A DNA stretch of 64,000 nucleotides, taken from positions 88,373,501-88,437,500 of the forward strand of contig CM074862.1 of NCBI GenBank assembly GCA_037501455.1. Direction: 5' to 3'. Source of the DNA: Lantana camara. Taxonomy: Eukaryota > Streptophyta > Magnoliopsida > Lamiales > Verbenaceae. Below are positions 11,603 through 23,419 of the stretch, in pieces. A program made the translations under genes and the position numbers. A model generated the notes under the pieces. It had not been told where the DNA came from. It saw only the letters and a program-made list of their open reading frames with translations, and did no database searches. Numbering within the stretch: position 1 is the first letter of the stretch; every line of letters starts with the position of its first letter.

Positions 11603-13763
11603 GTCACATTCGGGCTTAAAACACATTTAGGGTTGCAGGTCGTAATAACTAAAAGAAAGAAACCTCACCTTGCCGACCAAACCGACGAGACGAACTCAAA
11701 CCCTTCTAAGAGACCACCTCTTCAACCATGGAATGAACCTAAGAACAAAACAATGATCGAAAGATAAACTTAGACTCAAAATGAACCAATTAGACGCTCG
11801 AAAAATGCATATGAATGCAAGTGATGCAAATGAAACAACAAGAGATAGCATAATTTATCGTTCAAGATAAATTCGAGTAAAACTCATATCAAATAAATCC
11901 ATAAAATAAATTCAAGACACTTAACATATAATTCAACATATTCACATAGAATATAAGTCATAAACAATTAGAGAGAGGGCATTAAAGAGCATGAAATGAA
12001 ATTCGAAAATCTAGCACTCGAGATCGAATTATTTAAAATCATAACACATATAAACTTAACAAAACGATTCCAAAATTAAAATCGTAAAATATCATGCATT
12101 ATTGTACATTTATAACATATAATATAATATAAATATATATATATATATATATAAGTATATGATTTGTAATCTGTGCATGTGTGTGTATACGTGAGGGTAT
12201 ATATATATATATACACTCACGCAGACACTCACAACCCCATGCACAAATACGAAATATATAGATCATATATACATATACATGCCTGCATATCATATAAGCA
12301 ACATAATATAATCAGCTCAAGACATTAACAATGCAAAACAAACCAATTAAGGCATGAAAGCATTTATGAAGTCATGTACATGAGCATGTAATCTCCCTTC
12401 CATGCAAGGCTGCAACAGTTGCAATTTGAAAATAAAAATCCAATTTCGAGGGTAGGACACCACCGTGTTGGTTTTCAGTTCAAAATGGACATGGCCGTGT
12501 CCGATTTAAATAAAATCAGCCAACAAGGTCGAACCATCAACACGGCCTCGCCCATTTTGCTTGAAACACGGACAAGGCCGTGTTGCCTTTCTTCCTCAAA
12601 AATCCATGGCAGCAGCAGCAGTTTCGAACATGGGAGGGTCAAGGGAAAGGAGCAGCAACAACCCAAGGCAAATCATAGCAGCAACACACAGCAAATACTT
12701 CATACAAAACACACACACAAACCGGTAAGAGAATGAATCCAAGAATAAAAAGCTTCAAGAAAACCTTAAGTTCTTCAATGGTGGATTTCCCCACACCACA
12801 CATAAATCAGATTCAAGTCTAGGAAAAGATCAAGCATATATCAAGGGTCACATAGCACTTCACGGATCAAGAATTGAAGTAAAAACGAGCAAGATATCAT
12901 CAAAAATCCACAAACCCGTAACTATTCAAGTCCCAGCCCATAACTCACCCAAATCATGCTCAAAATCAGAAATTCAAGGCCTAGAAGATGTACCAAGGTG
13001 TGGACAACAAGAAATTACACTTACCTCTTCGATTTCATGAACAATGGAGATCGAACGAGACCAAAATCTCCGGTGGGTGAATAGTGACGGAAATCCCTTT
13101 TCTCTTCCCTTTCTCCTTCTCTCTCTCGGTTCCCCTGAGGTCTGGGACTGAAATGAGCAAGTGGGAGATAGGGTTTTGAGTTAGGGTCATATAGGTTCAA
13201 GAATCGGGTCATTTGGTCAAGAAACGAATAAGTTATGGCCGAAACCGTAAGAGGTGGCGAATCTGCGCGAGGTCCATGTTTCGGACGAAATTCGGAGGAT
13301 CAAACGGGCTTAGAAAATATAAGGCTAGGTTCCAAAGATCCCAAATTTCGTCACGAGTCTGGCGTCACTTCCGGAATTCGAATCCGAATTCCCTAGCTCA
13401 GGATATAAATTCCGGAACACAAGGCACGCTAAAACTAGTTAGGCCCTCGAGTCCCCAACAAATAAAATATGGTGCGTTAGCATATCAAACAAGTCCAAAA
13501 ATGAAAAACGAGCGTATAGGAAAATCCATAACACGTAAAATTCATGCCTATTAAATTTTCACGAAATTTCGAAACAAGTGGGAACTCAAACGAACTAAAA
13601 ACAAGTTTAAAAGCTTAAAAACAATTAATTAATAAATCTTATTATTTAACAAATAATTCAAATTAATTAAGAAAAATCATTTAACATTAAAATAAATAAT
13701 TAAACGCGCAATTAACACACTCGATACAACGTACCTGTACGGCCGGACGAGCGGGATGTTACA
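10291..13763 (-). mobile_element. Element B 3' LTR
   Basis: 3473 bp, the partner of 16631-20115. Read on the minus strand it starts TGTAACATCCCGCTCG, sharing about 30 bp with element A's LTR, and ends GGGTGTTACA. It holds an (AT)n microsatellite at 11562-11596, a palindrome cluster at 12455-12585, a hairpin CAGTC-CTAAA-GACTG at 10808-10822, and the inverted pair 10417-10426 / 10732-10741. Translated frames within it (11213-11602, 12419-12736) are also present in the other LTR and carry no domain, so I do not call them genes. Confidence 0.93.
11562..11596. repeat. (AT)n microsatellite in element B LTR
   Basis: A pure TA/AT dinucleotide run. A slightly longer run occupies the homologous place in the partner LTR at about 17905-17943, so this is a length-variable site inside the LTR. 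Confidence 0.9.
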
Positions 13764-13800
13764 AACTCCCCTCCTTCAAAAGGACCTGTCCTCAGGTCCT
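13764..13800 (-). other. Element B polypurine tract and adjoining hairpin
   Basis: Minus strand: TTTTGAAGGAGGGGAGTTT abuts the LTR start at 13763. Immediately 5' is the hairpin GGACCTG-AGGA-CAGGTCC (13782-13799). Elements C and E have the same hairpin in the same place. Confidence 0.85.
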
Positions 13801-15327
13801 CAACAGGGTCTTGATCAATTCCGAGAGGATCGGAAACTCAACCCCCCACTTCCGCTGCGCCACTCTGATCCGGTTCTCAAGTGGCTTCTCGGATTCTTAA
13901 ATCCCGCCACGAGTCTCGGTGGAAGTCTTCAACTTCAAGGGTCTTCTCTTCCAATCCACGGAGTTCTCGAAACCAACTCGAGCCACTAAACCAGGAGAAA
14001 ATGGATCGACTCGTTAGAACGAGTAATCACTCGAATCTTATTAAATCTCCTTAAACTTAGCAAACCGAACACAAAGTCCTTAGCCATTTGCTCCCACTTC
14101 CACATGAAATTCGGAAGTAGTTGGAGAATCCAACCGGTTCATGATGCTCGGTCTTCAACCGATAGCGCTTTAACATTGCTACACGAAGTTTGCAACATCT
14201 TTCTCACGCCGATACATCTTTACCGATTCTTCAAGTCTTTGAACAACTCAAACCAGGAGTGGGTCAAACTTGTGACCTTGCACTCTCGAGGCGTAGGCCA
14301 CGCCCTCCCGCTAACCACACACGACCAAAGCCTTTCTTTATGCCTCGATCGAGAGCGAGTAGCCTTATGTACCTTGGGCCGACAAAAGTCGGTGCCGAAG
14401 GTAACTCTCTTCAACCGCCTCTCCCCACTCCAAATCATGCCTCTTACTTGTCATTCGTGTCAATGGGTTGTCATTCTTAAGAAAGATTCGCCTTGTCTAC
14501 CCCGAGGACACAAGAGACTTCTCACTCTGAAGCAATTCTCGGTTCTTCTACTCAAACACGTAGTTGACAAAACCCTTGCTGAAACCAAACTCTGCGAAGG
14601 CCTCGAAACTCTGAAGAACAACGAGCAACTTGAAAAGCAAGAGAACGGTATTAATCATACACAATTGAGATTGTGCAGCTCACAATAGTTGTACTCATCC
14701 TAAAGTCCCATCTTTTTCTTAGATAGAACATAGGTACTCCACAAAGAAGTACCCGAACGAGCGAACCACCTTCTAAGAGCTTGTCGAGCTATACCTTCAA
14801 CTCTAACAATCTCGCCAGAGACCACTAAAAGCGAGTCTTCAAACAAGTCTGAACTCCGCGATGAAAATCATCGACAACCTAATGCTCCCGTTAAGTGGTA
14901 AAGAATTCCACTTTCAAGGAAACACCAAGGAAGTCTTACTCCGATCTTCGTCTCCTCAAGCTTGACTTGACCCTCGGTTACCTAAAGGTAAGTCACAAAG
15001 CTTATCACACCGTCCCGGATTTGAACAACCGCTTATACCAAGGATATAGACGGGCTATCCTTCTATCTAGTACCCGAAGATATCATTGAGCCCATGACGG
15101 GCCTCCTCAAGGCAACCACTAGTTCCACTCAGCGCTCGAACAACCAACCCACGCCTAAGGTAGCCCCGTACCTCGCAAAACAAGGCGCCTTCGAACCGAA
15201 CACCGGGCAAGCTCGGCCCTCACAACTCACCAAGCACTCGAGCGCTCAACTCACTAACTCTCTTCAAGAAGAGAGTTCCTACAGAAAACAACAACCGCAA
15301 TAACAACAACAAACGCAAGGAAAGCAA
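13801..15327 (-). other. Element B 3' internal region, non-coding
   Basis: About 1.5 kb between the gag stop and the polypurine tract. No pol domain is visible. The part around 14240-14440, read on the minus strand, is homologous to 28764-28990 of element A, and the inferred peptides share SGxRRLKRVT and KCKVTSLSHLW-like strings. The region is thus inherited by both copies, but I see no known domain. Confidence 0.75.
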
Positions 15328-16326
15328 CTAGATAAGCAACAAGCAAGTACCAAAAGTAACGAAGAAAGGAAAGTAATACAAAAGCAGGTTACCCCCAAGA
15401 TAAATATGCATGAATGTAGTGCCATGAATGCAATTACCTCGATTCTTAGGTTTGATTTGATCTCCAATTTGAAGCCTTTGATTCCTTCTCCTTTGTTTGT
15501 TAGCCCTCGAACGATCACACTCCGGGAACTTATGCTCTGAAGATCCACAAACGTAGCATCTCTTCAACCGGATCCAACACCCATCATAACTGTGGTTAGT
15601 CCCTTGGTAATGTGCACATGGTGGAAACTCTCTCTCGGACCAAGGGGTCTTCAAGGGGTTAGACTTCTTCTTCTTGTTGCTTCTTTCCTTGATGGTTATA
15701 CGTGGTTGAGCCAGTTTCTCTTCAACTTGTATATTGGAACATGATCCTAACTCAAATGGTTGTTCCGGTGCACCTTCTTCAAACCCTTTTCTTGCTATCC
15801 ACCAAGTCTCAACCCGTATCGCCTTCTCAACGGCCTTGTCCCATGTACTTGTGTCTCTTACAACCAAAGCTTCTCTAAGTTCGCTCCGAAGGCCTTCCAT
15901 AAAGTGCTTTGCCTTCCATTGATCATCGTTTATAACATGAGGCACATAACTACCTAATTTCTCAAACTCTCCCAAATATTCCATAACCGTCTTTTCTCCT
16001 TGGTTGAGGTTGAGAAATTCTTCAAGTCTCCGTTGTTGTAGTATTGCCGGTATGTACCTCTTTCTAAATTCTCGGACAAACACATCCCATAACAGTACTT
16101 CTCCCGCTGGCTTTAGTCGATGAACAACTCTTGACCACCATAGATTTGCTTGCCCTTGAAGGAGTAGAGTAACTAGGCGGACTTTATTGTGAGCATCACA
16201 CGACCACACTCTAAAGATGGCCTCTATCCCCGAAAACCATTCTTCAGCTTCAATATCATTACCTCCTCGGAATTGTGGAGGGTTGAAAGTCCCGAACTCC
16301 CGGTACAAGGTTGCTATTGGATCCAT
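15328..16326 (-). CDS. gag: Gag-like polyprotein of element B
   Basis: 332 codons from an ATG at 16326, the first ATG of the internal region and about 300 bp after the primer site. The N-terminal half is a retrotransposon capsid domain: FNPPQFRGG, EAEEWFSGIEAIF, LLLQGQANLWW, FVREFRKRYIP, LNLNQGEKTVMEYLGEFEKL. Two zinc knuckles follow. In the first the second Cys is Tyr (CAHY...H...C). The second is intact (CYVCGSSEHKFPEC, CX2CX4HX4C). The protein should coat element RNA in virus-like particles. The frame then runs into a hydrophobic tail where a protease would begin in an autonomous relative, so protease and pol are missing. Coding integrity is good. Whether it is expressed is unknown. Confidence 0.85.
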   Translation of the reverse strand: MDPIATLYREFGTFNPPQFRGGNDIEAEEWFSGIEAIFRVWSCDAHNKVRLVTLLLQGQANLWWSRVVHRLKPAGEVLLWDVFVREFRKRYIPAILQQRRLEEFLNLNQGEKTVMEYLGEFEKLGSYVPHVINDDQWKAKHFMEGLRSELREALVVRDTSTWDKAVEKAIRVETWWIARKGFEEGAPEQPFELGSCSNIQVEEKLAQPRITIKERSNKKKKSNPLKTPWSEREFPPCAHYQGTNHSYDGCWIRLKRCYVCGSSEHKFPECDRSRANKQRRRNQRLQIGDQIKPKNRGNCIHGTTFMHIYLGGNLLLYYFPFFVTFGTCLLLI

Positions 16327-16609
16327 AGATTGCCTGTTGATGTAGATGGTTCTTGATTCGGGTGGGAGTGTTGATATCAGGATTATCCAAGATCCTTGTC
16401 AACTCCGTGAAATCCTGAAATTCTCAAAATTACAATGGAGATATATTTGCATGTTGATCAGTGGGTGCATGTTTATGTGCGCAATCAAGCCAAATAATAA
16501 TGAATAAGTCACATAAATGGTGTAATGAATGCAAACAAAGATGAAACCCTAAGTCGAACGACCTAGACAGACCAAACACGACTCAAGAGCTCCGGTTTTG
16601 CTACCTAGA

Positions 16610-16621
16610 GCTCTGATACCA
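16610..16621 (-). other. Primer-binding site of element B
   Basis: Minus strand TGGTATCAGAGC, the standard complement to the 3' end of plant initiator-Met tRNA. It lies 9 nt inside the end of the 5' LTR. Confidence 0.95.
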
Positions 16622-16630
16622 CTTTAGAGA

Positions 16631-17900
16631 TGTAACACCCCAGAACGAAGGGCACCACATCCCCTCGCACTATAACCCAACACGTGCAACGAAATGGAGA
16701 CGCCGCACACGCATCAAGTTACAGCGAACAAGTGACAAACAAAAACCCACACACTAGCTAGGCGGTCTAGACCCTCATTCAGGGTGCGCAACAAAACAAA
16801 ACATATGCGGAAGCAACCAGGATCACAAAATACAAACATACATGCTATATTAATACAAATTACACTTAATGTGCCCATCCAAGACCAAGGAATCATACAA
16901 ATTCATGTTCAAAATCCAAATCAAAGTTCATACGAAGCTTATACATAGTACCATACTTCTACATATTTATTCGTAATACCATATTTATACATAGTAGCAA
17001 AACGGAAAAATAAAGATTCAAGGATGCAAAAAACTCCACTAGCAAACTCGAATGACTCAAAGTAAAAGACCACCGCCTAGCACGAACCGAAGACCTGCAG
17101 CTGCAAAATCAAGGAGAAAAGGGGAAAAAGAAATAATGGAGAGGGGTCAGTCCTAAAGACTGGTGAGGGGGTTAACACACTCACACATACATATAAGTAA
17201 AAGCATAGCATATTCAAATCAAAGATGCTCATGAATCGGGGCGTGGATTTTGCATTCTAAAGCATTTTAACCCGTGTTATTATATATATACAAAAGAAAG
17301 GTTTAAGACCGAAGGCCAAAATTCACCAAGTTTTAGAAGTTAGAAATCCAGCCCCGATTCACAAACCTTAAACGAAAGCAAAGCATCAACAACTCGGCGA
17401 CTACGAGTTCCAACCCACTTAATCCATTGCAAAACGAAGCATATTAAAGCAAAACATAAATCAATCCCACCTTAACTCTGTTTTGGGGAAGAGAGAGCGC
17501 TCCCTCAACCCCCGCACTTACCTTATAGCAAATACGCTTATATGTCAGGGTCGTGAGTTTCATGACACTCACGCCCAAGGACTCCGTTCCCCACCTCCCT
17601 CCGAGTGGGTTTCAGGTTGATCCTATCAAGTGGAGAAGTGTCCTGGGGTTGCAACCGGCAACCCCGATGGTCATCCTCGGTCACCCGAACCACAAAACTC
17701 CGGGGCCCAAACTTACACTTGCACTTACACTTATAAAGGCTTATCTTTCAAAGCTTAATATCGCCAAAACTTATCACTTATACACGCCAACTCTTTTCAA
17801 AACAAAAGAACAAAAATATTGTTTACTTATACACAAAAGCATTTTTCAAACATTTCATAGCAAAAGGGCCAATTCCCACAAAATACTTATCGAACACATA

Positions 17901-17946
<46 letters not shown>

Positions 17947-20115
17947 GTCACATTCGGGCTTAAAACACATTTAGGGTTGCAGGTCGTAATAACTAAAAGA
18001 AAGAAACCTCACCTTGCCGACCAAACCGACGAGACGAACTCAAACCCTTCTAAGAGACCACCTCTTCAACCATGGAACGAACCTAAGAACAAAACAATGA
18101 TCGAAAGATAAACTTAGACTCAAAATGAACCAATTAGACGCTCGAAAAATGCATATGAATGCAAGTGATGCAAATGAAACAACAAGAGATAGCATAATCA
18201 ATCGTTCAAGATAAATTCGAGTAAAACTCGTATCAAATAAATCCATAAAATTAATTCAAGACACTTAACATATAATTCAACATATTCACATAGCATATAA
18301 GTCATAAACAATTAGAGAAAGGGCATTAAATAACATGAAATGAAATACGAAAATCAAGCAATCGAGATCGAATTATTGAAAATCATAACGTATATAAACT
18401 TAGCAAAACGATTCCCAAATTAAAATCATAAAATATCATGCATTATTATACATTTATAACATATAATATAACATATATATATATATATATATATACCCTC
18501 ACGTATACACACACATGCACAGAATACAAATCATATACTTATATATGTATATATATATATACTCACGCACACACTCACAACCCCATGCACAAATACCAAA
18601 TATATAGATCATATATACATATACATGACTGCATATCATATAAACAACATAATATAATCAGCTCAAGGCATTAAAAATGCAAAACAAACCAATTAAGGCA
18701 TGAAAGCATTTTTGAAGTCATGTACGTGAGCATGTAATCTCCCTTCCATGCACGGCTGCAACAGTTGCAATTTGAAAATGAAAATCCAATTTTGAGGGTA
18801 GGACACGACCGTGTTGGTTTTCAGTTCAAAATGGACACGGCCGTGTCCGATTTCAATAAAATCAGCCAACAAGGTCGTACCATCACCACGGCCTCACCCA
18901 TTTTGCTTGAAACACAGACAAGGTCGTGTTGCCTTTCTTCCTCAAAAATCCATGGCAGCAGCAGCAGTTTCGAACATGGGAGGGTCAAGGGAAAGGAGCA
19001 GCAGCAACACAAGGCAAAGCACAGCAGCAACACGCAGCAAATACTTCATACAAAGCACACACACAAACCGATAAGAGAATGAATCCAAGAATCAACCAAA
19101 AAGCTTCAAGAAAACCTTAAGTTCTTCAATGGTGGATTTCCCCACACCACACATCAATCAGATTCAAGTCTAGGACAAGATCAACGATATATCAAGGGTC
19201 ACATAGCACTTAACGGATCAAGAATTGAAGCAAAAACGAGCAAGATATCATAAAAAATCCACAAACCCATAACTATTCAAGTCCCAGCCCATAACTCACC
19301 CAAATCATGCTCAAAATCAGAAAATTCAAGGCTTAGAAGATGTACCAAGGTGTGGACAACAAGAAAGTAAACTTACCTCTTCGATTTCATGAAGAATGGA
19401 GGTCGAACGAGCCCAAAATCTCCGGTGGGTGAATAGTGGCGGAAATCCCTTTTCTCTTCCCTTTCTCCTTCTCTCTCTCGGTTCTGTTGAGGTCTGGGAC
19501 TGAAATAAGCAAGTGGGACATAGGGTTTTGAGTTAGGGTCATATAGGTTCAAGAATCGGGTCATTTGGTCAGGAAACGAATAAGTTATGGCCAAAACCGT
19601 AAGAGGTGGCGAATCTGCTCGAGGTCCACGTTTCGGACGAAATTCGGAGGATCAACGGGCTTAGAAAAATATAAGGCTAGGTTCCAAACCTCCCAAATTT
19701 CTTCACGAGTCTGGCGTCACTTCCGGAATTCGAATCCGAATTCCCTAGCTCAAGATATAAATTTCGGAACACAAGGCGCGCTAAAACTAGTTAGGCCCTC
19801 GAGTCCCCAACAAATAAAATATGGTGCGTTACCATATCAAACAAGTCCGAAAATGAAAAACGAGCATATAGGAAAATCCATAACACGTAAAATTCATGCA
19901 TATTAAATTTTAACGAAATTTCGGAACAAGTGGGAACTCAAACGAATTAAAAACAAGTTTAAAAGCTTAAAAACAATTAATTATTAAATCTTATTATTTA
20001 ACAAATAATTAAAATTAATTAAGAAAAAACATTTAACATTAAAATAAATAATTACACACGCAATTAACACACTCGATACAACGTACCTGTACGGCCGAAC
20101 GACCGGGATGTTACA
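16631..20115 (-). mobile_element. Element B 5' LTR
   Basis: 3485 bp, highly similar to 10291-13763 with scattered substitutions and small indels, so the insertion is not brand new. The palindrome cluster here keeps a perfect 16-bp palindrome GGACACGGCCGTGTCC at 18833-18848, where the other LTR has one substitution. The inverted pair lies at 16757-16766 / 17072-17081. Confidence 0.93.
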
Positions 20116-21024
20116 GCATAAGCCACATCCGATCGAGTACATAACATTGCATACATTATGCTACCTATTGCTGATGCATAAGGTGTATGAGTCATTCTTT
20201 CCTTCTCAAGGTTGGTCTTAGGACACATCTTCTTAGAAAGACATGTTCCTACACTCATACGAAGGTTCTTAACCTTTGTTGACTCCATATTGAATCTTTT
20301 CAATACTTTGTCGATGTAAATCGACTGTGATAGTCCTATTAACCTTCTAGATCTATCTCTATAGATTTTAATTTCAATGATATAGAACGCATCACCAAGA
20401 TCTTTCATCTCGAATTGGTTAGATAACCATAACTTAGTTACTTTCATGTCATCCTTTCAATTCCCATTAAGAAGGATGTCATCAACATAAAGTACTAAGA
20501 ATTACACTGAGGTCTCCAATTCCTTTCTATACACACATGATTCATTCAAAATTTGAATGAAGCCAAACGCTTTTGACTGATTCATCAAATCGAATGTTCC
20601 AATTCCTAGAAGCCTGTTTCAATCTATAGATTGATCTTTGGAGTTTGCAAACCTTTTGCTCACTCCCACTGAATGTGAAACCTATGGGTTGCTTCATATA
20701 AATGTCTTTATCAATGTCACCATTGAGAAAGTCAGTTTTCACATCCATTTGCTATATCTCATAGTCATAATATGCAGCAATGGTAAGCATGATCCGAATA
20801 GACTTTTGCATTGCAACTAGTGAAAAAGTTTCATCAAAGTCCACGCAGGGTCTTTTAGTGAATCCTTTTGCAACTAGTCTTGCCTTGTATGCTGCAATGC
20901 TTCCATCAACTCCAAGCTTTCTCTTAAAGATCCATTTTCAACCTACAGGTTTGACCCCATCAGGCAAATCTACCAAGGTCCAAACTTGGTTGGAGTTCAT
21001 GGAATCCATTTCAGGTTTCATGGC
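20116..21024 (-). pseudogene. Copia pol, reverse transcriptase region
   Basis: The minus-strand frame holds copia RT signatures: QMDVKTDFLNGD, DIYMKQPIGFT, VCKLQRSIYRLKQASRNW, and the active-site YVDD encoded at 20478-20489. A TGA at 20457-20459 interrupts the frame just after YVDDILLNGN, and further frame breaks lie near 20540 and 20750-21020. The rightmost part contains the RT start (KWIFKRK, YKARLVAKGF) in pieces. The C-terminal part (MKVTKLW...SDVAYA, 20064-20447) ends at the insertion of element B. The product would copy element RNA to DNA but this copy is dead. Confidence 0.85.
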
Positions 21025-22123
21025 TTATATCCATTGTTCAGAGTCAGAATCTGAAAGTGCCTCCTCATATGTTAAAGGATCATTATCCTTTTGAGAGATC
21101 TCATGGAAGAATCCATACCATCTCTCCGGCTGTCTAGGAGTGCGTTCAGAACGCCATAGATGAGGATTTACATGTGCATCAAAATTCATGACTGGTTGTG
21201 GTTGATCAGAAGGGAACGTTTCTTCAGTGGGTGGCGTGGGGTCACTTTGTACTTCCTCTAATTCTATGATCTTACCTTTTTTTTTTGCTTTAAGGAACTG
21301 TTCCTCAAGAAAAGTGGCATTTCTGGAAACAAACACCTTTCGCTCAGATTGATCATAGAAGTAGTATCGTATGGATTCCTTAGGATAACCTACAAAGTAG
21401 CATAAGTTAGAACGTGATTCTAACTTATTTCCCACTGTCCTCTTCACATAAGCAGGACAACCCCAAATTCTTAAGTAAGAATAACTAGGGATTTTAACAT
21501 GCCACATTTCATAGGGCGTTTTAGGGACTGACTTAGAGGGAACTAGATTCAAAATCTTTGCTGCACTTTCTAGGGCACAACCCCAGAAAGAAGGTGGTAA
21601 GTCAGTGAAACTCATCATGGAACGAACCATATCAAGTTCGATTCCTTCTCTCAGAAACTCCATTTAGTTGAGGAGTTCCCGGAGGAGTCCACTGAGAGAT
21701 AATCTCATTATCTATGAGATGACTAAGGAATTCTTCACTAAGATACTCCCCTCCTCGATCAGATCGAATTGCTTTGATCTTGTAACCAGTTTGGTTCTCA
21801 ACCTCATTTTGAAATTCTAGGAATTTCTCAAAAGCTTCAGATTTATACTTCATTAAGTATACATAACCATACCGACTATAGTCATCGGTAAAGGTTATGA
21901 AATACTGATGATTGTTTCTTGTGCTTATACTAAGCGGCCCACAAACATCAGAATGGATCAAATCCAAGACCTTAGTGGCACGTTCCACAGTTCCTTTAAA
22001 AGGAACTTTGGACATCTTTCCTTTCAGACAGGATTCATAAGAAGTTAACTCTTTGAGATCATTTTCAGAGAATGATCCTAAAGTGTTTATCTTGCTAATT
22101 CTGTTCTTGGAAATATGTCCTAA
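21025..22123 (-). pseudogene. Copia integrase region
   Basis: The frame 21632-22015 holds the integrase core: HSDVCGP, IRSDRGGEY and NGVSERRNRT supply the D, D and E of the DDE triad. It ends at a TGA where a short deletion shifts phase. The C-terminal part continues at 21025-21663 (MVRSMMSFTDLPPSFWG, YEMWHVKIPSYSYLRIWGCPAYVK, FVGYPK). Upstream (22016-22123) the pre-integrase zinc-binding segment LGHISKN...ESCLKGKM is in frame with the gag-protease gene but separated from it by a TGA at 22124-22126. The order integrase before RT is diagnostic for Ty1/copia. Confidence 0.88.
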
Positions 22124-23419
22124 TCAAGCGTGCCATAAGGGAGCTGAAACTTTGTCATCTCTCTTACGTTTCGTTTCTCGTTGTATATTCATAATATTGA
22201 TATTTTGAGTTAGATAAAGTCCATTACTTAGAGTACCGATGTGAACGGAAGAGTTGTTCCGTTTGATAAAGTATTTACCATTCTTAATATAAGTTTCATA
22301 ACCTTCACAATCTAAAATTGGAACTGAAATTATATTACGAATGATGCTCGGTGCATAAAGGACTTTATTTAAGACTAACTCAGAACTACCTAAATCTAAT
22401 CTAATTGTGCCTAAAGCTCGAGCTTCAACATTTGAGCCATCGCCGATCTTTAAGACACATTCTCTTTCTCTAAGTTGTTGGACTTCATGTAGCATCTGTA
22501 CATCATTACAGATATGAGCTCCACAACTTGTATCAAGTACCCAAGAACTAGAATTAATAGAAAGATTTACTTCAACGAGAAACACACCTTTCTTTAGAGT
22601 AGCCTTGTACTCTGGGCAGTTTCTCCTCCAATGTCCCGCTTTGCCACAATTGAAGTAAACATCCTCTTTCTGATCATGCTTCTTCTTTTGGGCCTTCCCC
22701 TTCGAAATGCCTCTAGTGGGCCTAAGGCGTTTCTTCTTCTTCTTTTGGGTTTTCTTGCCCTTACCTTTAGAAGGCCCATAAGAGGAAGATGGAGCAATCA
22801 CCATCAGAACCTCATTGTCCTTCTTGATCGTGCTTTCTAAAGCCACAAGCTGATTAATCAGCTTAGCCACAGTAGCTCCAGCATGATTCATACTGAAGTT
22901 AAGGACAAATGGGTTGAATGATGGTGGGAGCGAAGCTTGCAACAAGTCCACCGAAAGCTCATCTTTCAGTGGTATGTCCATGGAATCAAGTTTCTCAGTA
23001 AGGGCGAGAAACTTGAGTCCATATTCATGGACAGTTGAACCTTCCCTCATTCTCAAGTGGAACAATTCATTTGAAGTGTTATACCTTGTAACACATTCAT
23101 GAGGGCGGTAAAGTTTCTCTAAGTGGTCGTAAATCTCCCAAGCAAATTCCGTGGCCTCATGTTGCCTTTGCAAGTCCGGAGACATGTTAGCCAACATAAG
23201 GCAACGGGCTTGGAGATTATCATCCTTCCACTTCTGGATCGCGTCCCGCTCGGCCCGAGTGGGAGCGTCCCCTTCGGGACTAGGCTCCCCTTCGAAGAGA
23301 ACATAAGTTCTCTTCTCAGAATCTAAAATAATTTTCAAATTCCTTAGCCAATCAGAATAGTTGGGACCAGTCAACTTGTTTGACTCGAGGATCGATACAA
23401 GAGGGTTTTTGGTTGCCAT
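22124..23419 (-). pseudogene. gag: Copia gag-protease
   Basis: 431 codons from the ATG at 23419. The N-terminal part is copia Gag: KLTGPNYSDWLRNLKIIL, WEIYDHLEKLY, RMREGSTVHEYGLKFLALTEKL, LLQASLPPSFNPFV. A lysine-rich stretch follows. The zinc knuckle is YFNCGKAGHWRRNC, with its first Cys replaced by Tyr. Aspartic protease begins at WVLDTSCGAHICN, where the usual DTG triad reads DTS. It ends with IGTLSNGLYL and WHA followed by a TGA at the place where copia polyproteins continue into LGHIS. A single base change could explain that stop. The frame is otherwise long and intact, so decay is recent, but the defects make a working polyprotein unlikely. Confidence 0.88.

Larger units (their letters stand above)
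10291..20115 (-). mobile_element. Element B: non-autonomous Ty3/gypsy retrotransposon encoding only Gag
   Basis: The ends TGTAACA...TGTTACA are flanked by a perfect 5-bp duplication GCATA (10286-10290 and 20116-20120). LTRs are 10291-13763 and 16631-20115 and the internal region is only 2.87 kb. The element has a primer site, one Gag frame and a polypurine tract, but no protease, RT, RNase H or integrase is recognisable. This is the organisation described in plants as TR-GAG (terminal repeats with a gag gene). Pol enzymes would have to come from a relative. The insertion cuts the copia RT/RNase H frame, so B is younger than the copia element. Confidence 0.93.

Noticed and set aside
12419..12736. 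105-codon frame, also found at 18765-19082
   Set aside because: LTR copy similarity and the GC palindrome cluster explain it. It has no start context or domain.
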